From assembly GCA_948744995.1 (NCBI GenBank), contig CAPZCD010000017.1, positions 1 through 12,133 of the forward strand: a DNA stretch of 12,133 bases, read 5' to 3'. The position numbers were made by a program, and so were the translations under genes. Below, piece after piece: positions 1 through 6,356 of the stretch (positions are counted from its first letter, which is position 1; each line of letters opens with the position of its first letter). The notes beneath the pieces were generated by a model that saw only the letters and a list, made by a program, of their open reading frames with translations, did no database searches and was not told where the DNA came from. This DNA comes from an uncultured Rickettsiales bacterium (lineage in GTDB: Bacteria > Pseudomonadota > Alphaproteobacteria > Rickettsiales > UBA1997).

Positions 1-2
1 AC

Positions 3-101
3 CTATCAGCTAAAAATAAGGATGAAGTTGGGATGAAAAGCGAGGTTGGGGTTAAACTATTAATTATCAACGGTAGGACCGAGATACCAACGAATTTATA
101 A
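3..101 (+). CDS. Possible C-terminal end of an unidentified protein, cut by the window edge
   Basis: The + strand frame beginning at base 3 is open for 32 codons and ends in TAA at 99-101. The predicted tail is charged (KNKDEVGMKSEVGVK, then LLIINGRTEIPTNL). The strand is purine-rich and visibly richer in G than the spacer that follows, which is what a coding strand looks like in an AT-rich genome. The segment is too short to assign a family. The complementary strand is also open over most of these bases (encoding a hydrophobic stretch), so the coding call is tentative. Sequence to the left of the window would settle it. Confidence 0.35.
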   Translation, partial: LSAKNKDEVGMKSEVGVKLLIINGRTEIPTNL

Positions 102-214
102 TAATTCAATACATAATTTGTTAATGCTAGAACAAACAAAAAAATAGACAAAACATAGACTTTTTACAAAAAATCGCACAGCTATTAATCAATAATATTA
201 AAACGGTTTAATAA

Positions 215-294
215 CCACTATTCAATAACATATGCCAAGCACTATCACACTCACCTCTAAACTCTCAGCTATACAGCACTCTCAACCGACAAAC
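215..294 (+). promoter_or_regulatory. C-rich, G-poor segment, candidate Rho utilisation (rut) region
   Basis: These 80 bases contain 29 C and only 5 G on the + strand, with many C residues spaced a few bases apart. The surrounding spacer is A/T-rich with few C. A C-over-G bubble in untranslated RNA is the known signature of Rho loading sites. It lies about 115 bases past the possible stop at 101 and just before the convergent end of the RNase J gene. A + strand transcript terminated here would not run antisense into that gene. The role is inferred from composition alone. The rest of the 102-314 spacer holds no gene that I can support. Confidence 0.35.
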
Positions 295-314
295 TATTTA
301 AGATTAACAATTAA

Positions 315-2045
315 TTAGAATTTTTCACTAATTTTCGTAAAAAATACCTCTATATACGGCTTTTTACCAACATCAACATCATAATATTTATTTATAGCCG
401 TACGAATTTTTTGAGACAAAAAATTCTCTTTCTCCAAATTTGTGAGAAATTTATTTTTATTACCCCTTCTAATTTCGTTTATCTGTTTTACAGCCTCATT
501 ATACGAATCAACGATATCTTCTATCAAAATCTCTTTAGAAGCCACATCGATATTAAAATCAAACCCACCAGGAGCCGACACAACTGGTGCCTGGAGTATT
601 CTATACTTAAAGTTTATTATCATATTTACAAATACAGCCCCAACTTCTACCAATTTGTTCCTAGTTTTTATAATCTCACTTTTAGTAGATAGCAACCGCT
701 TTCCATCAAGTACCATAGCTTGAATAGCTATCTGCCCAATCTTTTCTACCTTGTTTTCACTAATTTTTAATATTACACCATTTTTTGATTTTGCTATATT
801 TTTTACACCACATAATCGAGCCACCTTCTGATGTTCCAATATATGTGTTGGTTCTCCATGAACTGCTATGGCAATTTTTGGCTTAACATAGTTGTAGAAT
901 TTCTTTAGATCATTGACACAATAGTGTCCAGATACATGCACGAAATTATTTTTTTCTGTTATAACTTCAACATCTTTTTCAGCTAATTTATTGTATAAAG
1001 CTATCAGATCTTTTTCATTTCCCGGAATAACCTTTGAGGAAAAAATTACACAATCACCTTCTCCTAAAGTTACATGTTTATAGGCATTGTTAGCCAACTT
1101 ATCTATGGCAGCGTTTTGATTGCCTTGGCAACCGGTCGCTATAAACAATAAATTCCTTTTTTTATAATTTTTAACTTCACCATCCGGAAGAAATTCATAC
1201 TTATCGTTCAAATACCCAACATTTTTAGCAACTTTAACAAGTCTATATAATGATGATCCAAGCAAAACAACCTTACGTTTAAGTTTTTTTGCAATATCTG
1301 CAATCGTTTTTATCCTTCCTATATTTGAAGCAAAAGTTGTAAAAACTAGTAGACCAGTCTTATTTTTCGCTATGTTATAGAAACTATCAAAAAGTTCGCT
1401 TTCAGATTTCTGTTCGGTATCATTAAAAATATTTGTGGATTCACAAACACTCGCTAAAATCTCACTCTTAGCCCCCATTCTTTTTAGCCGCTTAATATCC
1501 GATTTTTGGCCAACAATCGGCTTTTCATCAAATCTCCAATCACCACTGTGTAGGATATTACCTTTAGCTGTTTTAATTATGATAGCATTCATTTCCGGTG
1601 TAGAATGTGTCAATCCTACAAATTCAATCTTGAACGGAGCTATATCTATTTTATCACCCTCATTTACTTCAATAATTTCAACGTTATTATAGTAATCATA
1701 TTCCTTAAGTTTTTCCTGTAAAAATATTTTTGTAAATCGCGAAGTATATATGGGTACATTAATTTCCGGCCAAATATACTGTATAGCTCCTATGTGATCC
1801 TCATGTATATGAGTTATAAATATTCCCAATAGGTCATTTTTAATTTTGTTTATTATCGATAAATCCGGTACTAGTAAATCTACACCTGGTATCATCTTGG
1901 TAAAACCTATACCACAATCAACCATTATCCACTTACCATTATAGTGGTATAAATTACAGTTTAGCCCTATTTCGTTGGAGCCGCCTATTGGTATAAATAG
2001 TAAATCATTTTTGTATTTTTTAAAATTTAAATTCTTTATGTCCAT
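315..2045 (-). CDS. rnj: Ribonuclease J (metallo-beta-lactamase/beta-CASP RNase)
   Basis: This is a 576-residue enzyme of the RNase J family, with 5'-3' exonuclease and endonuclease activity in RNA decay and maturation. Zinc-binding residues are visible: H79-I-H81-E-D83-H84, H147, and D169 in HSGD. The beta-CASP part has H370-V-S-G-H374 and the H396-G-E motif, followed by a C-terminal domain from about residue 440. The usual motif A DSTN reads ESTN (202-205), a conservative change. The stretch usually written GSQGE reads GCQGN (305-309). I chose the ATG at 2043-2045 because an AAAGG-type ribosome site lies about 5 bases upstream. A TTG five codons earlier would remove that spacing. The length is near the family norm of about 550-580. 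A promoter lies just upstream, and the gene sits downstream of rho on the same strand with a 369-base gap, so it is probably transcribed on its own. Confidence 0.95.
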   Translation of the reverse strand: MDIKNLNFKKYKNDLLFIPIGGSNEIGLNCNLYHYNGKWIMVDCGIGFTKMIPGVDLLVPDLSIINKIKNDLLGIFITHIHEDHIGAIQYIWPEINVPIYTSRFTKIFLQEKLKEYDYYNNVEIIEVNEGDKIDIAPFKIEFVGLTHSTPEMNAIIIKTAKGNILHSGDWRFDEKPIVGQKSDIKRLKRMGAKSEILASVCESTNIFNDTEQKSESELFDSFYNIAKNKTGLLVFTTFASNIGRIKTIADIAKKLKRKVVLLGSSLYRLVKVAKNVGYLNDKYEFLPDGEVKNYKKRNLLFIATGCQGNQNAAIDKLANNAYKHVTLGEGDCVIFSSKVIPGNEKDLIALYNKLAEKDVEVITEKNNFVHVSGHYCVNDLKKFYNYVKPKIAIAVHGEPTHILEHQKVARLCGVKNIAKSKNGVILKISENKVEKIGQIAIQAMVLDGKRLLSTKSEIIKTRNKLVEVGAVFVNMIINFKYRILQAPVVSAPGGFDFNIDVASKEILIEDIVDSYNEAVKQINEIRRGNKNKFLTNLEKENFLSQKIRTAINKYYDVDVGKKPYIEVFFTKISEKF

Positions 2046-2050
2046 AATTA

Positions 2051-2056
2051 ACCTTT
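2051..2056 (-). promoter_or_regulatory. Ribosome binding site deciding the RNase J start
   Basis: On the minus strand the bases read AAAGGT, followed by TAATT and then ATG at 2045. The good match to an anti-SD complement at normal spacing favours ATG 2045 over the in-frame TTG at 2060. From the TTG the site would lie inside the coding region. Confidence 0.6.
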
Positions 2057-2090
2057 TCAATAGCTATACACAACTAATATAACCACAATT

Positions 2091-2118
2091 ATTATAGCAT
2101 GTTTTTGATATAAAACAA
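2091..2118 (-). promoter_or_regulatory. Predicted sigma-70-type promoter of RNase J
   Basis: On the minus strand a TTGTTT -35 (2113-2118) is followed by a 16-base spacer and a perfect TATAAT -10 (2091-2096). Transcription would begin near 2084, leaving a leader of about 40 bases before ATG 2045. This is a sequence match only. Confidence 0.55.
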
Positions 2119-2230
2119 GTGTTTAATTTTGGTAGATAAAAGTACTGATAACTTTTAATTTATAAATTATGATAAATTACTGACTATTAGCACATAAATA
2201 AACAATTCCAATACAGATATACAAGGCATT

Positions 2231-2268
2231 GGTATAATCTAAACACAAAATTCGTGTTTAGGCATACC
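2231..2268. repeat. Long imperfect hairpin in the rho-RNase J spacer
   Basis: Arms CTAAACAC (2239-2246) and GTGTTTAG (2254-2261) are perfect complements around a 7-base loop. An outer pair, GGTAT (2231-2235) and ATACC (2264-2268), continues the stem across a small internal loop. Neither strand has a U-run directly after the stem, so it is not a classic intrinsic terminator. It lies about 150 bases past the rho stop. It could be an RNA-processing or 3'-end-protecting hairpin, or a dispersed palindromic element. The rest of 2061-2414 contains no supportable gene. Confidence 0.5.
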
Positions 2269-2350
2269 TACTATATAAATTTATAAGTAATGATTACAAA
2301 TTTATTTTTCATCCTGACTCCAGAAAGTAGAGAGTATTCCTGGAACAAAT

Positions 2351-2373
2351 ATAATATTAGGTATAAATATTAT
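2351..2373 (-). terminator. Weak AT-only hairpin downstream of rho
   Basis: ATAATATT (2351-2358) and AATATTAT (2366-2373) form an 8-bp stem with a 7-base loop, about 42 bases past the rho stop codon. On the minus strand the stem is followed by ATTTGTT, a poor U-tract. The lack of G/C pairs makes it a weak terminator at best, and such palindromes arise often by chance in AT-rich spacers. Confidence 0.2.
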
Positions 2374-2414
2374 CCACAGATAGCCAAAAATATAAAAATA
2401 GTATAGACTATAAT

Positions 2415-4130
2415 TTACACCCCTTTATTCATACTATCAAAAAATTCTGCATTATTTTTTGTAGCATCCAACTTATCTTTCATAAACTCTATAGCACTAA
2501 CACTATCCATAGTTGAAAGAATCTTTCTCAACATCCAAGTTTTAGACAAAGTAGCCTTATCCAGCAACAATTCCTCTTTTCTTGTACCGGATCTAACTAA
2601 ATCTATGGCTGGAAATATCCTTTTATCAGATATTTTTCTATCCAGTACTATTTCACTATTACCAGTTCCTTTAAACTCCTCAAAAATAACTTCATCCATT
2701 TTTGAACCGGTTTCAACTAAAGCCGTAGCTATTATAGTTAAAGAACCACCATTTTCTATATTTCTAGCAGCTCCAAAAAATCTTTTAGGTTTCTGTAATG
2801 CATTAGCATCAACTCCACCCGTTAAAACCTTTCCTGAAGATGGTACCACATTATTATACGCTCTTGCTAATCTTGTAATAGAATCTAATAAAATAACAAC
2901 ATCTCTACCACTTTCAACCATTCGTTTTGCCTTTTCAATAACTATTTCGGCAAGTTGTACGTGTCGGTAAGCAGGTTCGTCAAATGTGGAACTTACGACC
3001 TCACCCCTTACAGATCTAGCCATATCAGTCACTTCTTCCGGTCTTTCGTCTATCAGCAGTACTATTAAAGACACTTCAGGATGAGCTCTTGTTATGGAAT
3101 GAGCTATATTTTGCATCAAAGTAGTTTTTCCAGTTTTAGGAGGAGCTACTATTAAAGCCCTTTGTCCTTTTCCTATTGGAGAAATTATATCTAAAATTCT
3201 AGAACTATCATCTTTTTTGTTAACAAAGGCATCAGTATCTTCAAGATTTAGCTTTTCATGTGGATATAGTGGTATCAAATCATCAAACCTTATCCTGTGT
3301 TTGGACTCCTCAACCGAAAGATCATTAATTGTATCAAGTTTTAGTAGAGCAAAATATTTTTCACCTTTTTTAGGCGCTCTTATTTTACCTTTTATAAGAT
3401 CTCCATTTCTCAACCCGAATTTTTTTATTTGGGCCGGAGAAACGTATATATCATCAGGACCAGCAACATAATTAGAATTGGACGATCGTAAAAAACCAAA
3501 AGTATCCGGTAATATCTCCAGCACACCTTCGCCAATTATCATATTTTCAGGATTTCTATCGGAAAATTCTTTAAGTATTGCATAAATCATATCCTGTTTA
3601 TGCATATCGTTTATATTTTCTACTTTACCGTCAGCGTAAGCTATCAATTCCCTCGGCGTCTTACTTTTGAGAAAATTCAGTTCTATTGTCTCCTTTGGAA
3701 CGCTCTGTTTGAGCTGTTCTTCCCTAACTATCTCTTCTAAAATCTCGTTTAGATCTTTTTTTGCCGGTCTCTCTTCTTTTGGTTTCTGATCTTCCATATC
3801 ACTAAGAATAAAATTTATTTTATCTTCTTTTGTCTCTAATAATGGCATATCACGCGTTTCTTTTACAGCTGGTATATACTTTTTTTTATTTTTTGGCGAA
3901 GTTTCAATTGGCATATATTGCTTTTCGTCTTCTGAAGGAACTTCTGCAGGCGCGTACTCTTTTTCATTAATCGGTAAAATTTCAAAATTTTCTTTTTCTA
4001 TTATGGGAAAATCTGCCTCTTTCTTTATGGTTATTTTCTTTCTTGTTGTTCTGGTTTTTCTTTGGGTCTTTTTTTGCTCGCTATCATTAGTAGCATTAGT
4101 AGTAATACTCTCATCGTTAAAATCTGTCAT
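2415..4130 (-). CDS. rho: Transcription termination factor Rho with a long N-terminal extension
   Basis: Rho is a hexameric RNA-dependent ATPase and helicase that releases RNA from RNA polymerase. This one has 571 residues, against about 420 in E. coli. The conserved core begins near residue 150: an N-terminal helical domain (about 150-195), the cold-shock RNA-binding fold with GFGFLR-type DTFGFLRSS (209-217) and AGPDDIYVSP (223-232), Walker A APPKTGKT (329-336), Walker B IVLLIDERPEE (356-366), and the Q/R-loop region DANALQKPKRFFGAARNI (441-458). The extension has a basic tract (about 19-37) and then three 13-residue repeats with Tyr-x-Pro at Y59, Y72 and Y85. I placed the start at ATG 4128-4130. 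The frame is open further upstream to about 4283, but a strong promoter lies inside that stretch at 4183-4211, so it is probably leader and upstream DNA. No clear Shine-Dalgarno site precedes the ATG. Confidence 0.96.
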   Translation of the reverse strand: MTDFNDESITTNATNDSEQKKTQRKTRTTRKKITIKKEADFPIIEKENFEILPINEKEYAPAEVPSEDEKQYMPIETSPKNKKKYIPAVKETRDMPLLETKEDKINFILSDMEDQKPKEERPAKKDLNEILEEIVREEQLKQSVPKETIELNFLKSKTPRELIAYADGKVENINDMHKQDMIYAILKEFSDRNPENMIIGEGVLEILPDTFGFLRSSNSNYVAGPDDIYVSPAQIKKFGLRNGDLIKGKIRAPKKGEKYFALLKLDTINDLSVEESKHRIRFDDLIPLYPHEKLNLEDTDAFVNKKDDSSRILDIISPIGKGQRALIVAPPKTGKTTLMQNIAHSITRAHPEVSLIVLLIDERPEEVTDMARSVRGEVVSSTFDEPAYRHVQLAEIVIEKAKRMVESGRDVVILLDSITRLARAYNNVVPSSGKVLTGGVDANALQKPKRFFGAARNIENGGSLTIIATALVETGSKMDEVIFEEFKGTGNSEIVLDRKISDKRIFPAIDLVRSGTRKEELLLDKATLSKTWMLRKILSTMDSVSAIEFMKDKLDATKNNAEFFDSMNKGV

Positions 4131-4181
4131 ATCAAATATGGTTTTTAATAAATGGATTTTCTTAAAGAATGATTTGCAGAT

Positions 4182-4200
4182 AATTATTAAGGTAATAATT
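4182..4200. repeat. Inverted repeat over the rho -10 element
   Basis: AATTATTA (4182-4189) and TAATAATT (4193-4200) are perfect complements around AGG. The repeat covers the -10 element and part of the spacer of the predicted rho promoter, where an operator would block polymerase. The palindrome is seen directly; a regulator is not. AT-richness makes chance palindromes common. Confidence 0.4.
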
Positions 4201-4211
4201 TTTAATGTCAA
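4183..4211 (-). promoter_or_regulatory. Predicted promoter of rho
   Basis: On the minus strand a perfect TTGACA (4206-4211) is followed by a 17-base spacer and AATAAT (4183-4188), five of six matches to the -10 consensus. Transcription would begin near 4176, giving a leader of about 46 bases before ATG 4130. It is the best -35 match noted in the window, and it argues against starting Rho translation upstream at 4283. Confidence 0.6.
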
Positions 4212-4290
4212 GAATTGGGTTTGGGTAAAACACATATATCTATTTCTTAGTTGGGAGGTATTCTTACCATATCCGAGAAACAAGGATTAG

Positions 4291-4322
4291 AAAGTTTACT
4301 AACAAAGTGTTGAGTAAATTTT
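4291..4322. repeat. Strong interrupted hairpin between the SHOCT gene and the rho promoter
   Basis: AAAGTTTACT (4291-4300) pairs with AGTAAATTTT (4313-4322) with one G:T wobble. AACA (4301-4304) pairs with TGTT (4308-4311) around an AAG loop, leaving one bulged G. It lies about 160 bases past the stop of the minus-strand SHOCT gene and about 80 bases before the rho promoter, so it may help to separate the two transcripts. There is no clean U-tract on the minus strand. The remainder of 4212-4482 has no supportable gene. Confidence 0.35.
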
Positions 4323-4482
4323 ATCGAAACAGAATGAATGAAAAACAAAGGGTTATCAATAGAAGTTTTAATTTCTATATATATAATTTATGTCCTAAAA
4401 AATTTTTCATAAAAACAAAGACTACAATAAATAGCAAATTTTGAATTCTTACTTTGCATTAATATCATTTATACTATAAAAT

Positions 4483-4833
4483 TTATTTTTTATTTAAAAT
4501 ACTTGCCTTTTCTTTTTCAAATTCCTCTACACTTAGTATACCTTTTTCTTTTAAATCATTCAATTTTTCTAATTTTTCCAGATCGTTTAATGACATTTTT
4601 TCGTTTTCACTATTCAGGTTTTCAGTTTCATATACAAGAGCCAAAACAAGAGCTATAATCCAAGTTACTCCGGTCAACAATGAAGCCCAACTTAACACTG
4701 AAATAATTCTCAGTTTACTTCCCGTTATATTTCTATCTTTCGCAATAGTAATTGGTAATCTTATACAAAAAATAAATAAGTATACTAATATAGGTATTAT
4801 AACCAAAGCAAATAATCCCAAAATTCCTTTCAT
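4483..4833 (-). CDS. Small membrane protein with SHOCT motif, superinfection-immunity-like
   Basis: This 116-residue protein has two hydrophobic helices (about 3-26 and 43-67) separated by a short basic loop (RLPITIAKDRNITGSKLR), then an acidic linker and a SHOCT-type helical hairpin (about 84-114: LEKLEKLNDLKEKGIL, then EEFEKEKASILNKK). The second helix, with SWASLLTGVTWIIALVLAL, resembles the NLLLGWTVIGWIIALVWAL-type signature of the superinfection immunity family (PF14373, the T4 Imm-like group). Members of that phage family act at the inner membrane to block DNA entry, but most bacterial chromosomal relatives have no tested role. The ATG at 4831-4833 follows GAGGGTAGGGAG, a strong purine-rich ribosome site. 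The gene is monocistronic between its own promoter and the 4291 hairpin. A generic SHOCT membrane protein of unrelated function is the alternative. Confidence 0.75.
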   Translation of the reverse strand: MKGILGLFALVIIPILVYLFIFCIRLPITIAKDRNITGSKLRIISVLSWASLLTGVTWIIALVLALVYETENLNSENEKMSLNDLEKLEKLNDLKEKGILSVEEFEKEKASILNKK

Positions 4834-4835
4834 CT

Positions 4836-4906
4836 CCCTACCCTCATACTATTTATTAATAACATGCTAATTTAAAAATTAACACAAAACTAAACGCCCT
4901 ACCCTC
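4836..4906 (-). repeat. Repeated GAGGGTAGGG in the SHOCT gene leader
   Basis: The 10-mer GAGGGTAGGG occurs at 4836-4845, where it forms the ribosome binding region, and again at 4897-4906, 61 bases upstream in the same leader. G-rich 10-mers are rare in this AT-rich spacer. Between them an 11-codon frame (MLLINSMRVGR, 4865-4830) ends in a TGA that overlaps the main ATG as ATGA. Duplicated ribosome sites or a coupled leader peptide are possible readings; coincidence is not excluded. Confidence 0.35.
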
Positions 4907-4930
4907 TTATAAATTTTAAATTCACATCAC

Positions 4931-4958
4931 ATTATACCACATTAAACGCTAATGTAAA
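4931..4958 (-). promoter_or_regulatory. Predicted promoter of the SHOCT membrane protein gene
   Basis: On the minus strand TTTACA (4953-4958), a 16-base spacer and TATAAT (4931-4936) form a good sigma-70-type promoter. A TG dinucleotide one base before the -10 (TGGTATAAT) adds an extended -10. Transcription from about 4924 gives an unusually long leader of about 90 bases for this compact window. Confidence 0.6.
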
Positions 4959-5177
4959 GTTTTTGTTTTACTCAGTCTTAATAGAAGTTTATAACTTGTC
5001 TAATATTTTCAGCTGTCTAATAACCATCATACTATAAAATAATTTACAAATATTTTTTACATTATTTATAACTCTAATTATAAACATCCTTATCCTACCC
5101 CTAATTTTCCACAAAAATAAACAAAATAGCAAACAAAAGCACAAAAAACAAATAACAAGCCAACAAAATAATAAAAC

Positions 5178-5206
5178 TTTACTTTTTTCAAAAACTATTA
5201 TATAAT
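5178..5206 (+). promoter_or_regulatory. Predicted promoter of the rpoH operon
   Basis: TTTACT (5178-5183), a 17-base spacer and a perfect TATAAT (5201-5206) match a sigma-70-type promoter. Transcription would start near 5213, giving a leader of only about 19 bases, too short for an RNA thermometer wholly upstream of the start codon. The preceding 5101-5180 is A-rich and almost G-free (3 G in 80), possibly an UP-like or flexible tract. No gene is supportable in 4959-5177. Confidence 0.65.
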
Positions 5207-5210
5207 AGTT
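5193..5210. repeat. Perfect 18-bp palindrome over the rpoH -10 element
   Basis: AACTATTATATAATAGTT reads the same on both strands and contains the whole TATAAT. Its arms (AACTATTA/TAATAGTT) differ by one base per arm from the arms of the inverted repeat on the rho -10 (AATTATTA/TAATAATT). This may be a shared operator-like site, or simply the symmetry of a TATAAT in AT-rich DNA. Confidence 0.5.
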
Positions 5211-5231
5211 ACAGATAGATTTATTTTAGGT

Positions 5232-6098
5232 ATGACATTAATAGCTTTAGAGCAACAGAGTAATTTGGGCAAATATTTATCAGAGGTTTACAAAATTCCT
5301 GTTTTAACAGAAGAAGAAGAGGTTACATACGCTAAACAAAAAGAAGAAGGTAACCTTAATGCAGCAAAAATACTTATTTCCAGCCATCTTAGACTTGTTG
5401 TAAAAATAGCTTTCAAATATCAAAACTACGGATTACCCATGATGGATCTTATTTCGGAAGGAAATATCGGCCTCATGAAAGCTGTTAGAGATTTTAGTTT
5501 ATCTAAAGGTTGCAGATTAGCAACCTATGCGATGTGGTGGATAAGAGCATCAATTCAAGATTTTATCTTAAAAAGTTGGTCTTTAGTAAAAATTGGTACA
5601 ACTGCCGCCCAAAAGAAGCTATTTTTCAATCTGAACAAAATTAAAAATAAAATCATGTCCTATGGACAAAAAGATTTAAATGATGAAAACATAAAGTACA
5701 TATCAGATGTTCTTTCTGTTAGTAAGGAAGAGGTAGTAGATATGGACAATAGATTATATAAAAAAGACGTTTCTCTAAATCAAAAGAGCAAAAATAGCAA
5801 CGAAGATGGTAAAGAAATTATGGAGCTAGTACCGGCCAAAACTCAAACTCCAGAAGTTATTTTGGCTTATGATAATGAAAACAAAAGGAGAAAGGAATTA
5901 TTTGGAGAAGCTATAGGTACTTTAAATGAAAGAGAGAGAAATATTCTATCTGATAGAAAACTCAAGGAAAATCAAGCAACTTTGAAAGAATTAAGTGCAA
6001 AATATGGGGTTTCAGGAGAAAGGATAAGACAAATAGAAGAAAATGCTATTAAGAAAATTCAAAATTATATAAAACAAAAAGAGTTAAATTTTAAGTAG
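5232..6098 (+). CDS. rpoH: RNA polymerase heat-shock sigma factor RpoH (sigma-32)
   Basis: This 288-residue sigma factor directs RNA polymerase to heat-shock promoters for chaperones and proteases. Region 1.2/2.1 begins near residue 10. The -10-recognising region 2.4 includes LATYAMWWIRASIQDFILKS (96-115). The diagnostic RpoH box, AAQKKLFFNLNK (125-136), is intact; it separates RpoH from the housekeeping sigma and is also the region sensed by chaperones and FtsH. The region 4.2 helix-turn-helix is at about 250-277 (ELSAKYGVSGERIRQIEENA). The length is typical (about 285-300). The ATG at 5232 gives the expected N-terminus; the only SD-like bases (TAGG) lie very close to it. rpoH leads a four-gene run with a strong promoter directly upstream, and the next gene begins 9 bases after its stop. 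No heat-shock-type promoter was seen upstream. Confidence 0.97.
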   Translation: MTLIALEQQSNLGKYLSEVYKIPVLTEEEEVTYAKQKEEGNLNAAKILISSHLRLVVKIAFKYQNYGLPMMDLISEGNIGLMKAVRDFSLSKGCRLATYAMWWIRASIQDFILKSWSLVKIGTTAAQKKLFFNLNKIKNKIMSYGQKDLNDENIKYISDVLSVSKEEVVDMDNRLYKKDVSLNQKSKNSNEDGKEIMELVPAKTQTPEVILAYDNENKRRKELFGEAIGTLNERERNILSDRKLKENQATLKELSAKYGVSGERIRQIEENAIKKIQNYIKQKELNFK

Positions 6099-6107
6099 CA
6101 TAAGAAT

Positions 6108-6356
6108 ATGGATACGGTAAAACTTATAAAAGAGACCATAAAAACGAAGGTTAGGCCTATATTAGTTATGGATGGTGGAAATATAGAATTCATTGATTAT
6201 AAAGACGGTGTTGTTAACGTTAAGCTTATGGGAGCATGTAACGGTTGTCCCCTTTCTGGTATTACGTTAAAAAATACCGTTAAAAGTATAATTCAAGAGA
6301 CCGTTCCTGAAGTTGTTGATATACAGGCGGTAGATTTTGATGAAGAGGAAATATAG
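6108..6356 (+). CDS. NifU C-terminal domain (Nfu-type) iron-sulfur cluster protein
   Basis: This 82-residue protein is essentially a single NifU C-terminal domain. The motif MGACNGCPLSGITLKNTV (41-58) carries the paired cysteines C44 and C47, which in Nfu proteins bind or transfer a 4Fe-4S cluster as a dimer. RPILVMDGGNIEFID (16-30) matches the conserved start of the domain. It lacks the extra N-terminal domain of NfuA or full NifU, so it is a minimal carrier in the cytoplasm. It follows rpoH by 9 bases with no evident ribosome site, which suggests translational coupling, and its last 17 bases overlap lptD. Linkage to a stress sigma factor fits a role in cluster repair or delivery, but that is inference. 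Confidence 0.93.
   Translation: MDTVKLIKETIKTKVRPILVMDGGNIEFIDYKDGVVNVKLMGACNGCPLSGITLKNTVKSIIQETVPEVVDIQAVDFDEEEI

Noticed and set aside
1..125. Minus-strand open frame reaching the left edge
   Set aside because: It encodes a hydrophobic stretch with only a TTG start and no ribosome site. The purine-rich strand is the + strand, which has a defined stop at 101.
2046..2060. TTG start for RNase J five codons upstream
   Set aside because: The ATG at 2045 has a well-spaced AAAGG ribosome site that would lie inside the coding region if the TTG were used.
4131..4283. N-terminal extension of Rho to an upstream start at 4283
   Set aside because: The frame is open, but it would encode a hydrophobic, non-Rho-like segment and contains a strong TTGACA/AATAAT promoter pointing into rho. 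The ATG at 4130 is a better start.
4334..4444. 36-codon + strand frame between the SHOCT gene and rho
   Set aside because: It has no ribosome site or promoter and an ordinary AT-rich composition (NEKQRVINRSFNFY-type). Chance frames of this size are expected here.
5101..5180. A-rich, nearly G-free tract as a repeat array or RNA gene
   Set aside because: It is low-complexity A/C sequence without a fixed period or fold. It is better seen as AT-rich DNA upstream of the rpoH promoter.
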